From: CAZUVM01 sp964623885
Lineage (GTDB): Bacteria > Verrucomicrobiota > Verrucomicrobiia > Limisphaerales > UBA8199
Direction of reading: 5' to 3'
Assembly: GCA_964623885.1 (NCBI GenBank)
Contig: CAZUVM010000196.1
Coordinates: forward strand, 1 to 27,788
Length of the DNA stretch: 27,788 nucleotides
Shown in pieces: positions 7,521 through 14,153 of this stretch. Position 1 is the stretch's first letter. Each line of letters begins with the position of its first letter. A program made the position numbers and the translations under genes. The notes under the pieces were generated by a model. The model made no database searches. It was given only the letters and a program-made list of their open reading frames with translations, and was not told where the DNA came from.

Positions 7521-7822
7521 GCCGCACGATTACGCCCATTCGCTGTAAGCCACTATCGTCAAGTGCCTTAGAATAGAGGGATTTCCACATGCTTCAATCA
7601 CTTCCCAGAAGGTTTTCGCACGGTTTTCATTGTACTCCGTAATTGATGGGACATCGTCTCCGTAATGAGCGGAATTGCGACTTTTCTTGCTCAGAGGAAG
7701 ATAAACCACGTGTTATCACCCAAACGGCGTCGACACCCCTTTGGACGGTTTTTGCGGGGTGTCGGCAGTTTGGAAAAGTGCTGTCATGGGGACGCGGGAA
7801 GAGCAGTCATTGATACGAAAAT
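7521..7822. other. Intergenic leader with hairpin and short direct repeat
   Basis: No gene is visible. CCAAAC (7720-7725) and CGACACCCC (7731-7739) pair with GGGGTGTCG (7756-7764) and GTTTGG (7768-7773), giving a two-step stem-loop about 50 bases before the glycosyl transferase start. CTCCGTAAT occurs twice, at 7635-7643 and 7658-7666. The stem-loop could be an RNA leader, an attenuator or a terminator for upstream transcription. The direct repeat could be a protein-binding site. Confidence 0.4.
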
Positions 7823-8551
7823 ATGGACCAGCAGGAAAACGGGCCTGAGGACGGGACAGGGACGAGCGGTTTGCCGCTCTGGAAAAGGGCGTTGGACGCG
7901 TCGTTGATTATTCTGTGCGCTCCGGGGCTGCTTCTGATCGGGACGGTATTAGCCCTGATCATCAAAATCGGTTCTCGTGGACCGATTTTCTTTCGGCAAT
8001 CGCGGATCGGTTACGGGGGACGAGAGTTCATGTGCTTCAAGTTCCGCACGATGAAGACAAATGCGGAAACAGATTCGCATCGGGAGCACACGCGGCACTT
8101 GATTCGATCGCGAAACCCGATGCAGAAACTGGATGCGCGGAAGGACCCGCGGTTGATCCCGCTAGGGCGCGTCATCCGGGCCGGCGGGTTGGACGAGTTG
8201 CCGCAACTCCTCAACGTGTTGCGCGGCGAAATGAGTTTGGTGGGACCACGCCCGTGTCTGCCGTACGAATATGAAATGTATGAACCCTGGCAGCGACGGC
8301 GGTTCGAAGCGGTTCCGGGGCTGACCGGATTATGGCAAGTCAGCGGAAAGAACCGAACGACGTTCGACGAAATGATTCGGCTGGATATCGATTACGCGGA
8401 ACACCTGAGCCTGTGGCTCGATGTTAAGATCCTGGCCAAAACGCCGGTGACACTGTGGGAACAATGCTGCGACTTGCGCGCAGTGAAGCGCCCACAGAGA
8501 GCCGCCGGCGCGCAGAGGCTGAGCAAACCGGTTGAGTTAATGAGATTATGA
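7823..8551 (+). CDS. Polyprenyl-phosphate sugar phosphotransferase (bacterial sugar transferase)
   Basis: 242 residues. After a polar N terminus there is one membrane helix (ASLIILCAPGLLLIGTVLALI), then the catalytic domain of the WbaP/PglC family: GPIFFRQSRIGYGG, FKFRTMK, LGRVIRAGGLDELPQLLNVL, GEMSLVGPRPCLP and PGLTGLWQVSGKN. These enzymes move a sugar-1-phosphate from UDP-sugar to undecaprenyl phosphate at the inner membrane, the first step of repeat-unit assembly for exopolysaccharide or O-antigen. It is the short, one-helix form rather than the multi-helix WbaP form. Its TGA overlaps the ATG of the next gene (ATGA), so the two are translationally coupled. It begins a four-gene run of UDP-amino-sugar enzymes, which probably supply its substrate or the same repeat unit. 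Confidence 0.93.
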   Translation: MDQQENGPEDGTGTSGLPLWKRALDASLIILCAPGLLLIGTVLALIIKIGSRGPIFFRQSRIGYGGREFMCFKFRTMKTNAETDSHREHTRHLIRSRNPMQKLDARKDPRLIPLGRVIRAGGLDELPQLLNVLRGEMSLVGPRPCLPYEYEMYEPWQRRRFEAVPGLTGLWQVSGKNRTTFDEMIRLDIDYAEHLSLWLDVKILAKTPVTLWEQCCDLRAVKRPQRAAGAQRLSKPVELMRL

Positions 8552-9699
8552 AGAATTCAAAGCAAATCAGAGTGGGAGTAGTAGGCTGCGGCTATTGGGG
8601 ACCGAATCTAATCCGCAACCTGCGCCAATCGCCCGATTGCCAACTGAAGGTGCTCTGCGACACGAGCGAGTCGCGTCTGGCCCATATGCGCCGATTGCAT
8701 CCTGAAGTCGCAACGACCGGCAGTTACGACGATCTGTTGAAGGACAGCGAACTGGATGCGGTGGTGATTGCGACGCCGGTGCGTTTCCATTACGAGATGG
8801 CCAAAGCGGCGCTGAGCGTGGGCAAACACGTTTTCATCGAGAAGCCCATGGCCCGGACGGAAGCCGAAGCGGAAGAACTGGTGGGCCTGGCCGAACGCAA
8901 GGGGCTGGTGTTGATGGTGGGACATACGTTCCTGTTTTCGCCGGCGGTTCGCCGGATGAAAGAGATTATTGAGGCAGGCGATATCGGCGAGGTCCAATAC
9001 ATCTCAGCGCGGCGGCTGAATCTGGGGTTGTTCCAGAAAGATATCAACGTGGCTTGGGACCTTGCGGCTCATGATATTTCCATTTTGCTGCACCTGCTCG
9101 ACGAGTTGCCGGTGAGCGTTTCCTGCCAGGGCAGCAGCCACGTCACTCGCGGGATTGAAGATGTAACGATGATGTATCTCACGTTCCGCAAGAGCCGGTG
9201 CGCGTTCATCCACAATAGCTGGCTGGATCCGAAGAAAGTGCGGCAGATGACCGTGGTCGGATCGCAGCGCATGATTGTTTACGACGACACCGAGCCGCTG
9301 GAGAAACTCAAGATCTATGACGCGCGCGTGGAAGTGCCGCCGCACTACGACAGTTTTGCCGAGTTCACTTACTCATATCATTACGGCGACGCGTACGTTC
9401 CGTATATCAAGCAGGATGAACCGCTGAAACTGGAGTGCCAGCACTTCATTGAATGCATCCGGGAAGGCAGTGTGCCGCTGACGAACGGGCGTTTGGGTCT
9501 GGAAGTAGTGCGCGTGCTCGAAGCCGCAGGAGAGTCGCTGCGGCAGAAAGGCGGACCAGTCTCGCTGGGCGCACTTACTCCCTGGAACAATGGGCATGGC
9601 AATGGTAATGGGAACGGCAACGGTCATGCCAATGGCCGAGGCAATGGGCATGATCGAATCATCGTGCCGGCGGAGGCGCGGGCAACGGTAGCCGCCTGA
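8548..9699 (+). CDS. Gfo/Idh/MocA NAD-dependent dehydrogenase, WbpB/WlbA-like
   Basis: 383 residues. The N-terminal Rossmann motif GVVGCGYWGPNLIRN binds NAD(P). VFIEKPMA carries the conserved Lys99, and AWDLAAHDISI gives the Asp171/His175 active-site pair. Together with its neighbours it fits the 3-dehydrogenase step on UDP-N-acetylglucosaminuronic acid (WbpB in Pseudomonas, WlbA in Bordetella), although the family covers many sugars. The last 40 residues are unlike the family: a Gly/Asn/His repeat (residues about 347-369) followed by a short tail, which looks like a low-complexity extension. The start overlaps the stop of the upstream transferase by four bases. Cytoplasmic enzyme. Substrate assignment is inference from context. 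Confidence 0.85.
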   Translation: MKNSKQIRVGVVGCGYWGPNLIRNLRQSPDCQLKVLCDTSESRLAHMRRLHPEVATTGSYDDLLKDSELDAVVIATPVRFHYEMAKAALSVGKHVFIEKPMARTEAEAEELVGLAERKGLVLMVGHTFLFSPAVRRMKEIIEAGDIGEVQYISARRLNLGLFQKDINVAWDLAAHDISILLHLLDELPVSVSCQGSSHVTRGIEDVTMMYLTFRKSRCAFIHNSWLDPKKVRQMTVVGSQRMIVYDDTEPLEKLKIYDARVEVPPHYDSFAEFTYSYHYGDAYVPYIKQDEPLKLECQHFIECIREGSVPLTNGRLGLEVVRVLEAAGESLRQKGGPVSLGALTPWNNGHGNGNGNGNGHANGRGNGHDRIIVPAEARATVAA

Positions 9700-9827
9700 G
9701 CGGCATGCAGAGCTGACATTCGAACTGGGTCAAAAAGTTAAGCAACGAAAACGGGCAATCAGGTGAGCTGTTGTTTGCGGGGCCGCGCGGCCAACACGCC
9801 CGGCGACTCACCGCGGAAAAAGTCGAA

Positions 9828-10316
9828 ATGGGCCAGCCGCTCTACCAGTGCATAGCTGCGGACGTTAAACTCGGGCAGCGAGTGAAGCTATTTGCCTTCG
9901 TTAATCTCTATGGCTGCGAGCTGGGGGATGACGTTAAGGTCGGTGCATTTGTAGAGATCCAGAAGGGGGCGCGCATTGCAAACCGATGCAAAATCTCGAG
10001 CCACACGTTCATTTGCGAGGGAGTCACCCTGGAAGACGAGGTATTTGTCGGCCACGGAGTCACCTTCATCAATGATCGATATCCTCGAGCCGCAACCAAC
10101 ACGGGAACGCTGCAAACCGAAGCCGACTGGACCTGCGTGCCGACGCTGGTAAAGCGAGGAGCCTCGATTGGGTCGGGAGCCACTATCCTCTGCGGTATTA
10201 CGATCGGAGCAGGCGCGATCGTAGGCGCCGGCAGCATTGTAACCAAAGACGTTCCCGATGGCGCAGTGGTGGCAGGCAACCCGGCTCGCGTGCTGCGCCG
10301 GGCAAAGGACGGTTAA
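9828..10316 (+). CDS. Hexapeptide-repeat acyltransferase, WbpD/WlbB-like
   Basis: 162 residues from ATG 9828, which has GGAAAA upstream; a longer frame opens at 9771 but adds a poor Arg-rich leader. Hexapeptide repeats of the left-handed beta helix run through most of the protein (for example GDDVKVGAFVEIQKGARI and GSGATILCGITIGAGAIVGA). GHGVTFINDRYPRA is characteristic of the UDP-amino-sugar N-acetyltransferases WbpD/WlbB, where the His is the general base region. Such enzymes acetylate the C3 amino group of UDP-GlcNAc(3N)A using acetyl-CoA, after the dehydrogenase and aminotransferase steps encoded on either side. The next gene begins six bases after its stop. Cytoplasmic, probably trimeric by family. 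Confidence 0.87.
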   Translation: MGQPLYQCIAADVKLGQRVKLFAFVNLYGCELGDDVKVGAFVEIQKGARIANRCKISSHTFICEGVTLEDEVFVGHGVTFINDRYPRAATNTGTLQTEADWTCVPTLVKRGASIGSGATILCGITIGAGAIVGAGSIVTKDVPDGAVVAGNPARVLRRAKDG

Positions 10317-10322
10317 ACGGTT

Positions 10323-11540
10323 ATGCGCAGCCAGGAGGTTCCATTTATCGATCTTCGGGCCCAGCATGAGCCAATGATGCCGGAGTTCCTTGAGGCGTTC
10401 CGGCAGGTGACGGAATCCAGCGCTTTTTCCAGCGGACCCTTTGTCGTCCGATTCGAAGCGGAGTTCGCGTCCTACTGCCGCACCCGGTATGCCTTGGGCG
10501 TGGGCAGCGGGACGGATGCCTTGTGGCTAAGCCTGATGTCATTAGGTGTCGGGCCCGGCGACGAGGTCATTACTGTGCCGAACAGCTTTGTGGCAACTGC
10601 TGAGGCCATCAGCTTATGCGGGGCGCGGCCGGTCTTTGTCGACGTTGACGAGGAGACTTACACGATGGACCCGCGCCAGTTGGAGGCGGCGATTACGCTG
10701 CGCACCCAGGCTATCCTTCCAGTACATCTCTTCGGCCAAATGGCCGACATGGATCCCATTCTCGCCGTGGCGAGACGGCACGGCACGCCCGTCGTTGAGG
10801 ATGCCTGCCAGGCTCACGGGGCCGAGTACCATGGCTTAAAGGCAGGGAGCCTTGGAGTAACGGGTTGCTTCAGCTTTTACCCGGGAAGAAACCTGGGCGC
10901 GTTTGGAGAGGCCGGCTGCATCACAACCGACGAACCGGAACTGCGCTCGCGAATAAGGATGCTACGGGATCATGGACAGTCGGCAAAACATCTGCATGCG
11001 ACCATCGGCTACAACGCGCGTATGGATGGCATCCAGGCGGCCATATTGAGCCTGAAGCTAAATCGGCTGGACGCAGCCAATGAGGCGCGACGGCAGCACG
11101 CAAGCCTTTACAGTCAGTTGCTTGCAGACGAACCACGGGTAAAGCGCCCGACGGCAGCGGCCGATCGCCGGCACGTTTATCACATCTACGCCGTGCGGGT
11201 GCCTGAAAGGGATGCTGTACTGGAGCAGATGCGCGCGCGTGGCATCCACTGCGCCGTCCATTATCCGGTCCCGATTCACCTACAGAAAGCGTACGCCTTT
11301 CTGAATCTGAAGCCGGGGTCATTTCCAATGGCCGAGCGCTGTGCGCAGGAGTTGCTCTCTTTGCCTATTTACCCGGAGCTCAAACCCGAGCAAATCGAGC
11401 TCGTGGTAAAAACTTTGAAGCAGTGTTTGCCACGCGGAACATCGTGGGGAACGAGCACCTCGCGACTGGTACCGAAATCTATCGCGCACACGCGTCCGGT
11501 TCCAACTACTGAAACTGGGCTTGACGCTGAGCTAAGCTAG
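10323..11540 (+). CDS. DegT/DnrJ/EryC1/StrS-family sugar aminotransferase, WbpE/WlbC-like, with Lys-to-Arg at the PLP site
   Basis: 405 residues. VPFIDLRAQH opens the fold as in WbpE and other sugar aminotransferases. GSGTDALWL (about 61-69) binds the cofactor phosphate, and VVEDACQAHGA carries Asp160, which contacts the pyridine nitrogen. The motif that normally reads S-F-x-P-x-K-N-L-G is here SFYPGRNLGAFGEAG. The expected Schiff-base lysine at residue 189 is Arg, codon AGA at 10887-10889. Context (dehydrogenase and acyltransferase upstream) points to the C3 transamination step of UDP-GlcNAc3NAcA synthesis, but without lysine normal PLP catalysis would be impaired. It may be a specialised subfamily, a non-catalytic protein or a sequence error. 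The C terminus has an extension of about 30 residues beyond the fold. Confidence 0.85.
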   Translation: MRSQEVPFIDLRAQHEPMMPEFLEAFRQVTESSAFSSGPFVVRFEAEFASYCRTRYALGVGSGTDALWLSLMSLGVGPGDEVITVPNSFVATAEAISLCGARPVFVDVDEETYTMDPRQLEAAITLRTQAILPVHLFGQMADMDPILAVARRHGTPVVEDACQAHGAEYHGLKAGSLGVTGCFSFYPGRNLGAFGEAGCITTDEPELRSRIRMLRDHGQSAKHLHATIGYNARMDGIQAAILSLKLNRLDAANEARRQHASLYSQLLADEPRVKRPTAAADRRHVYHIYAVRVPERDAVLEQMRARGIHCAVHYPVPIHLQKAYAFLNLKPGSFPMAERCAQELLSLPIYPELKPEQIELVVKTLKQCLPRGTSWGTSTSRLVPKSIAHTRPVPTTETGLDAELS

Positions 11541-11581
11541 AACAGCTCGCGAAGGGATACCAGCATTCGGTGAGAAGAGTA

Positions 11582-11649
11582 GAAAGGTCTTCTTTCCAGT
11601 TTTGACCATCAACAAGCAGGATCCGGGTCTTGGACACCCTTTCGGATCC
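11582..11649. repeat. Small hairpins between convergent genes
   Basis: GAAAG and CTTTC (11582-11596) can pair around GTCTT. GGATCCG (11619-11625) pairs with CGGATCC (11643-11649) over a 17-base loop. The gap lies between the 3' ends of the DegT gene and the convergent PEP-CTERM gene, so one or both could assist termination, but neither has a convincing T-tract. Confidence 0.3.
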
Positions 11650-11686
11650 CTCCTGCGACGAACAGACTCGCGGAGCAGCTGGAAGA

Positions 11687-12271
11687 CTAGGCCAGCTTAC
11701 GGCGGAGCAATGCCAACCCAGTCAAACCGGCGCCGAGCAAAAGAGCTGTAGTCCCACCGTCGGGGACTGACCCATCCGAGCCAGGAGCAGGAGTAGCCAC
11801 AAACGAGAAGCTCAGGCAGCCCTGAGAGGTAGCGGTTGCGGTCCAACTACCATCGGTATCGTCGTAGCCGGTTATGTGCGCTATTCCGGTACCCACAAGA
11901 TTCGCCAGAGTTCCATCCGTCCAGAGCACGTTAATGGAGGTTGCGCTGAAATTGTAATTTCGGCCTTCGACAAACATGTTCCACAGAGGGGTCACAAACG
12001 CGGCCGGTGGGTTGAAACTAAACGGCGACCATGTAGCCGAGGTGCCGGCATTAACGCCGGAATAGCTGCCGGTTTGGGTACCACCCAAAACAACCGGGTC
12101 TGTTCCTGCACTTCCCCAACTGTTATAGCCGGCACCGATTGAGCTAAGCGATGAGGTTACAGAACTAGTTCCCCCAAACTGAATAGAACCGGTAATGGAC
12201 GTGGCGCTTGCTTTCACTGTTGCCAGCACTGCTATGCCAAGCACCAGAACCACCAATTTACATCTCTTCAT
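11687..12271 (-). CDS. PEP-CTERM-type exported protein (VPDGG variant)
   Basis: 194 residues. A signal peptide (LVVLVLGIAVLATVKASA) opens the protein. The middle part is Ser/Thr/Gly-rich with predicted strands and no recognised domain. The C terminus is a sorting signal: VPDGG at about 169, a hydrophobic stretch TTALLLGAGLTGLALL, then the basic end RRKLA. This is the VPDSG/VPDGG form of PEP-CTERM found in Verrucomicrobia, where an exosortase cleaves at the motif and the protein is sent to the surface or matrix. No exosortase gene is in the window. Exosortase systems go together with exopolysaccharide loci, which fits the adjacent sugar genes. The gene is preceded by a sigma-54-like promoter. 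Confidence 0.88.
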   Translation of the reverse strand: MKRCKLVVLVLGIAVLATVKASATSITGSIQFGGTSSVTSSLSSIGAGYNSWGSAGTDPVVLGGTQTGSYSGVNAGTSATWSPFSFNPPAAFVTPLWNMFVEGRNYNFSATSINVLWTDGTLANLVGTGIAHITGYDDTDGSWTATATSQGCLSFSFVATPAPGSDGSVPDGGTTALLLGAGLTGLALLRRKLA

Positions 12272-12316
12272 TTACAACAGCAGTGCCTTCCGATGGCGCA
12301 CCGCGTACCAGAGGAA

Positions 12317-12332
12317 AGCAAGTGGCGCGCCA
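12317..12332 (-). promoter_or_regulatory. Sigma-54 (-24/-12) promoter-like site for the PEP-CTERM gene
   Basis: On the minus strand the sequence reads TGGCGCG CCAC TTGCT. This matches TGGCACG-N4-TTGCW at every position but one, with the invariant GG and GC at the correct 12-base phase. A transcript would start near 12306, leaving about 35 bases before the ATG at 12271. PEP-CTERM genes in other bacteria are known to be controlled by sigma-54 with the PrsK/PrsR pair, so the position is meaningful. The site also contains the palindrome GGCGCGCC, which could arise by chance. Confidence 0.5.
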
Positions 12333-12344
12333 TATACTAAAACG

Positions 12345-12395
12345 AACTCAGGAAGACAATGTAAGTATCATAATACAAAGAGTTTAACTCAGGAA
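12345..12395. repeat. 10-bp direct repeat with GAGTT/AACTC dyad
   Basis: AACTCAGGAA occurs at 12345-12354 and again at 12386-12395. The second copy overlaps the dyad GAGTT-T-AACTC (12380-12390). The pair lies just upstream of the sigma-54-like site and could be a regulator-binding region. Short repeats like this also occur by chance. Confidence 0.25.
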
Positions 12396-12493
12396 TGCCA
12401 GTCAGGCTGCACGCTGCTACCGAAAGCAAAACTGTAAAGATGAGCGACGAAATGTTTGCGTGCATTCTGAGCACTAGCCGAATCCAGCGTTAT

Positions 12494-12515
12494 AACACCT
12501 TATTAATAAGGTGTT
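12494..12515. promoter_or_regulatory. Perfect 22-bp palindrome, possible enhancer/operator
   Basis: AACACCTTATT is followed directly by its exact reverse complement with no spacer. The centre is about 200 bases upstream of the predicted sigma-54 start of the PEP-CTERM gene, a usual distance for an enhancer-binding-protein site. It could equally be a repressor site or a cruciform repeat. No T-tract follows, so it is not a terminator. Confidence 0.4.
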
Positions 12516-12819
12516 TGCGCCATAACAAGGTCGCGTCGCCAAACTGTAAAGTTCATCGACGTAAGTGCGCCGAAACATCAGTCTCGCCGACTTCTGGCAT
12601 CCAGCTCTCTAGGCTATGCAACGGGCAAGATATTATTAGGCAATAATCTTTACCAATTGGTTTAGGTTTGATAGTTCTTCCGCGATGGAATCGAACCCGG
12701 GATTTTTCGAGGATCAGAACTCTTGTCTCGACAATTCAGTGAATCGCGTAAGAAACCGCAAGGCTTCGCCAACCGTCTCCATAGGTGAGCAGCAAGCATA
12801 GGGAACGCTGCGGCGGCTG
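12516..12819. other. Intergenic region upstream of waaA, no gene seen
   Basis: No supported coding frame. An AT-rich hairpin lies near 12627-12651 (AAGATATTATT pairing with AATAATCTT across AGGC, with a small bulge). The region separates the divergent PEP-CTERM and waaA genes and should hold the waaA promoter, which I could not identify with confidence. Confidence 0.4.
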
Positions 12820-14151
12820 ATGCGATTCTTATATAACATTCTGTTTACGTCGGCATTCGTCATTGCGTCGCCGTATTACTTTTGGAGGATGCAGCGACGC
12901 GGCCATTGGTTGGCCGGATTTGGCCAGCGTTTTGGGCGATATGATTCCAAGTTCAAGCAGGCGATCACAAACCGGCAGACCCTTTGGATACACGCAGTCA
13001 GCGTTGGGGAAGTCAATGTCTGCACACAGCTCATTCGCGAATTGGAACCGCGAATGCCCAATCTGAAAATCGTGGTCTCGACCACGACAACGACGGGCAT
13101 GGGGGAACTACAACGCAAATTGCCCAATCATATCAGCCGGATCTATTACCCGGTGGATTTGCGTGGCAGTGTGAGACGGGCGCTCAATAGCATACGCCCT
13201 GAGGCGATTGTGCTGGTAGAAGCCGAAATTTGGCCCAACTTTCTTTGGCGCGCGCAGAGCATGCGAATTCCGCTCTTTCTGGTAAACGCCCGGCTATCCG
13301 AGCGCTCATACCCGCGTTACCGCAGGTATGGTTTCCTGTTCCGGCGCTTATTTCGCGCGTTTTCAGGCGTGGGGGCTCAAAACGAAGGTGATGCGGCCAA
13401 ACTCGCAGAATTGGGGTGCCGCCGGGAGGCAATTCATGTGGTGGGCAGTTTAAAATACGATGCCGCAAAATTGGAAGAGCGGCGGATGCTGGACGTGCCG
13501 GGGATGTTGCGGCAGTTGGGTGTGCCGAATGGGGCGCCAATCCTGGTCGCGGGCAGCACGCATCCCGGCGAAGAGTCCCTGCTGGCCGAACAGTTTCTTC
13601 GGTTGCGCACGCGCTTTCCCGACCTGTTCCTGGTTCTGGTTCCACGACATTTCGAACGCAGCCGGGAGGTAGGCCGCGAATTGGAAGCGCGTGGAGTCAA
13701 ATTCCTTTATCGCAACGAGATCACTGCGGCCACGCAGTTGGAGCCGGAATCAACGCAGTGCCTGCTGGTCAACACGACGGGCGAACTCAAGTACTTCTAC
13801 GAACATGCGACGGTGATTTTTATTGGCAAAAGTCTCACGGCCGCCGGCGGACAAAACCCGATCGAACCGGGGGCGCTGGGAAAGCCCATGGTGTTTGGTC
13901 CGAACATGCAGAACTTCTCGGAGATTGTGGCCGGTTTTCTGGCCCACCAGGGCGCGGTGCAGGTTTTGAACGCGGCGGAGCTGGAGAAAGCTCTGGCGGA
14001 TCTTCTCGCGGATCCAGCACGGCGCGCGGAGCTTGGCCGCCGGGCTTTGGAGGTGGTCCATGAAAACCTCGGCGCCATTGAGCGCACGGTCAGCATGATC
14101 GTCAAGCACCTAGAAGGCGGCGAATTGTACGTCGCCCCGAAAAAAGCCTGA
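12820..14151 (+). CDS. waaA: 3-deoxy-D-manno-octulosonic acid (Kdo) transferase
   Basis: 443 residues, GT30 family. An N-terminal membrane anchor (LYNILFTSAFVIASPYYFW) precedes the first Rossmann half. LWIHAVSVGEVNVC carries Glu64, the expected catalytic base. VLVEAEIWPNFLW and NARLSERSYPRY complete the acceptor half. The donor half includes VVGSLKYD, GSTHPGEE, LVPRHFER and GKSLTAAGGQNPIEP, the CMP-Kdo site. The enzyme adds Kdo from CMP-Kdo to the lipid A precursor at the cytoplasmic face of the inner membrane, so this organism makes a Kdo-containing lipopolysaccharide or a related glycolipid. It ends two bases from the convergent pilT stop. Alternative symbol kdtA. Confidence 0.95.
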   Translation: MRFLYNILFTSAFVIASPYYFWRMQRRGHWLAGFGQRFGRYDSKFKQAITNRQTLWIHAVSVGEVNVCTQLIRELEPRMPNLKIVVSTTTTTGMGELQRKLPNHISRIYYPVDLRGSVRRALNSIRPEAIVLVEAEIWPNFLWRAQSMRIPLFLVNARLSERSYPRYRRYGFLFRRLFRAFSGVGAQNEGDAAKLAELGCRREAIHVVGSLKYDAAKLEERRMLDVPGMLRQLGVPNGAPILVAGSTHPGEESLLAEQFLRLRTRFPDLFLVLVPRHFERSREVGRELEARGVKFLYRNEITAATQLEPESTQCLLVNTTGELKYFYEHATVIFIGKSLTAAGGQNPIEPGALGKPMVFGPNMQNFSEIVAGFLAHQGAVQVLNAAELEKALADLLADPARRAELGRRALEVVHENLGAIERTVSMIVKHLEGGELYVAPKKA

Positions 14152-14153
14152 GG

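Noticed and set aside
12485..12540. Integron attC-like site around the 22-bp palindrome
   Set aside because: GTTAT...ATAAC ends are suggestive, but the ordered core sites and the unpaired bases of attC folds are missing, and no integrase or cassette array is present.
12687..12697. tRNA T-arm-like sequence on the minus strand (GGTTCGATTCC)
   Set aside because: The flanking bases form only two T-stem pairs, and no acceptor, D or anticodon arms can be built. Not a tRNA, and no matching intact tRNA in the window to support an attachment site.
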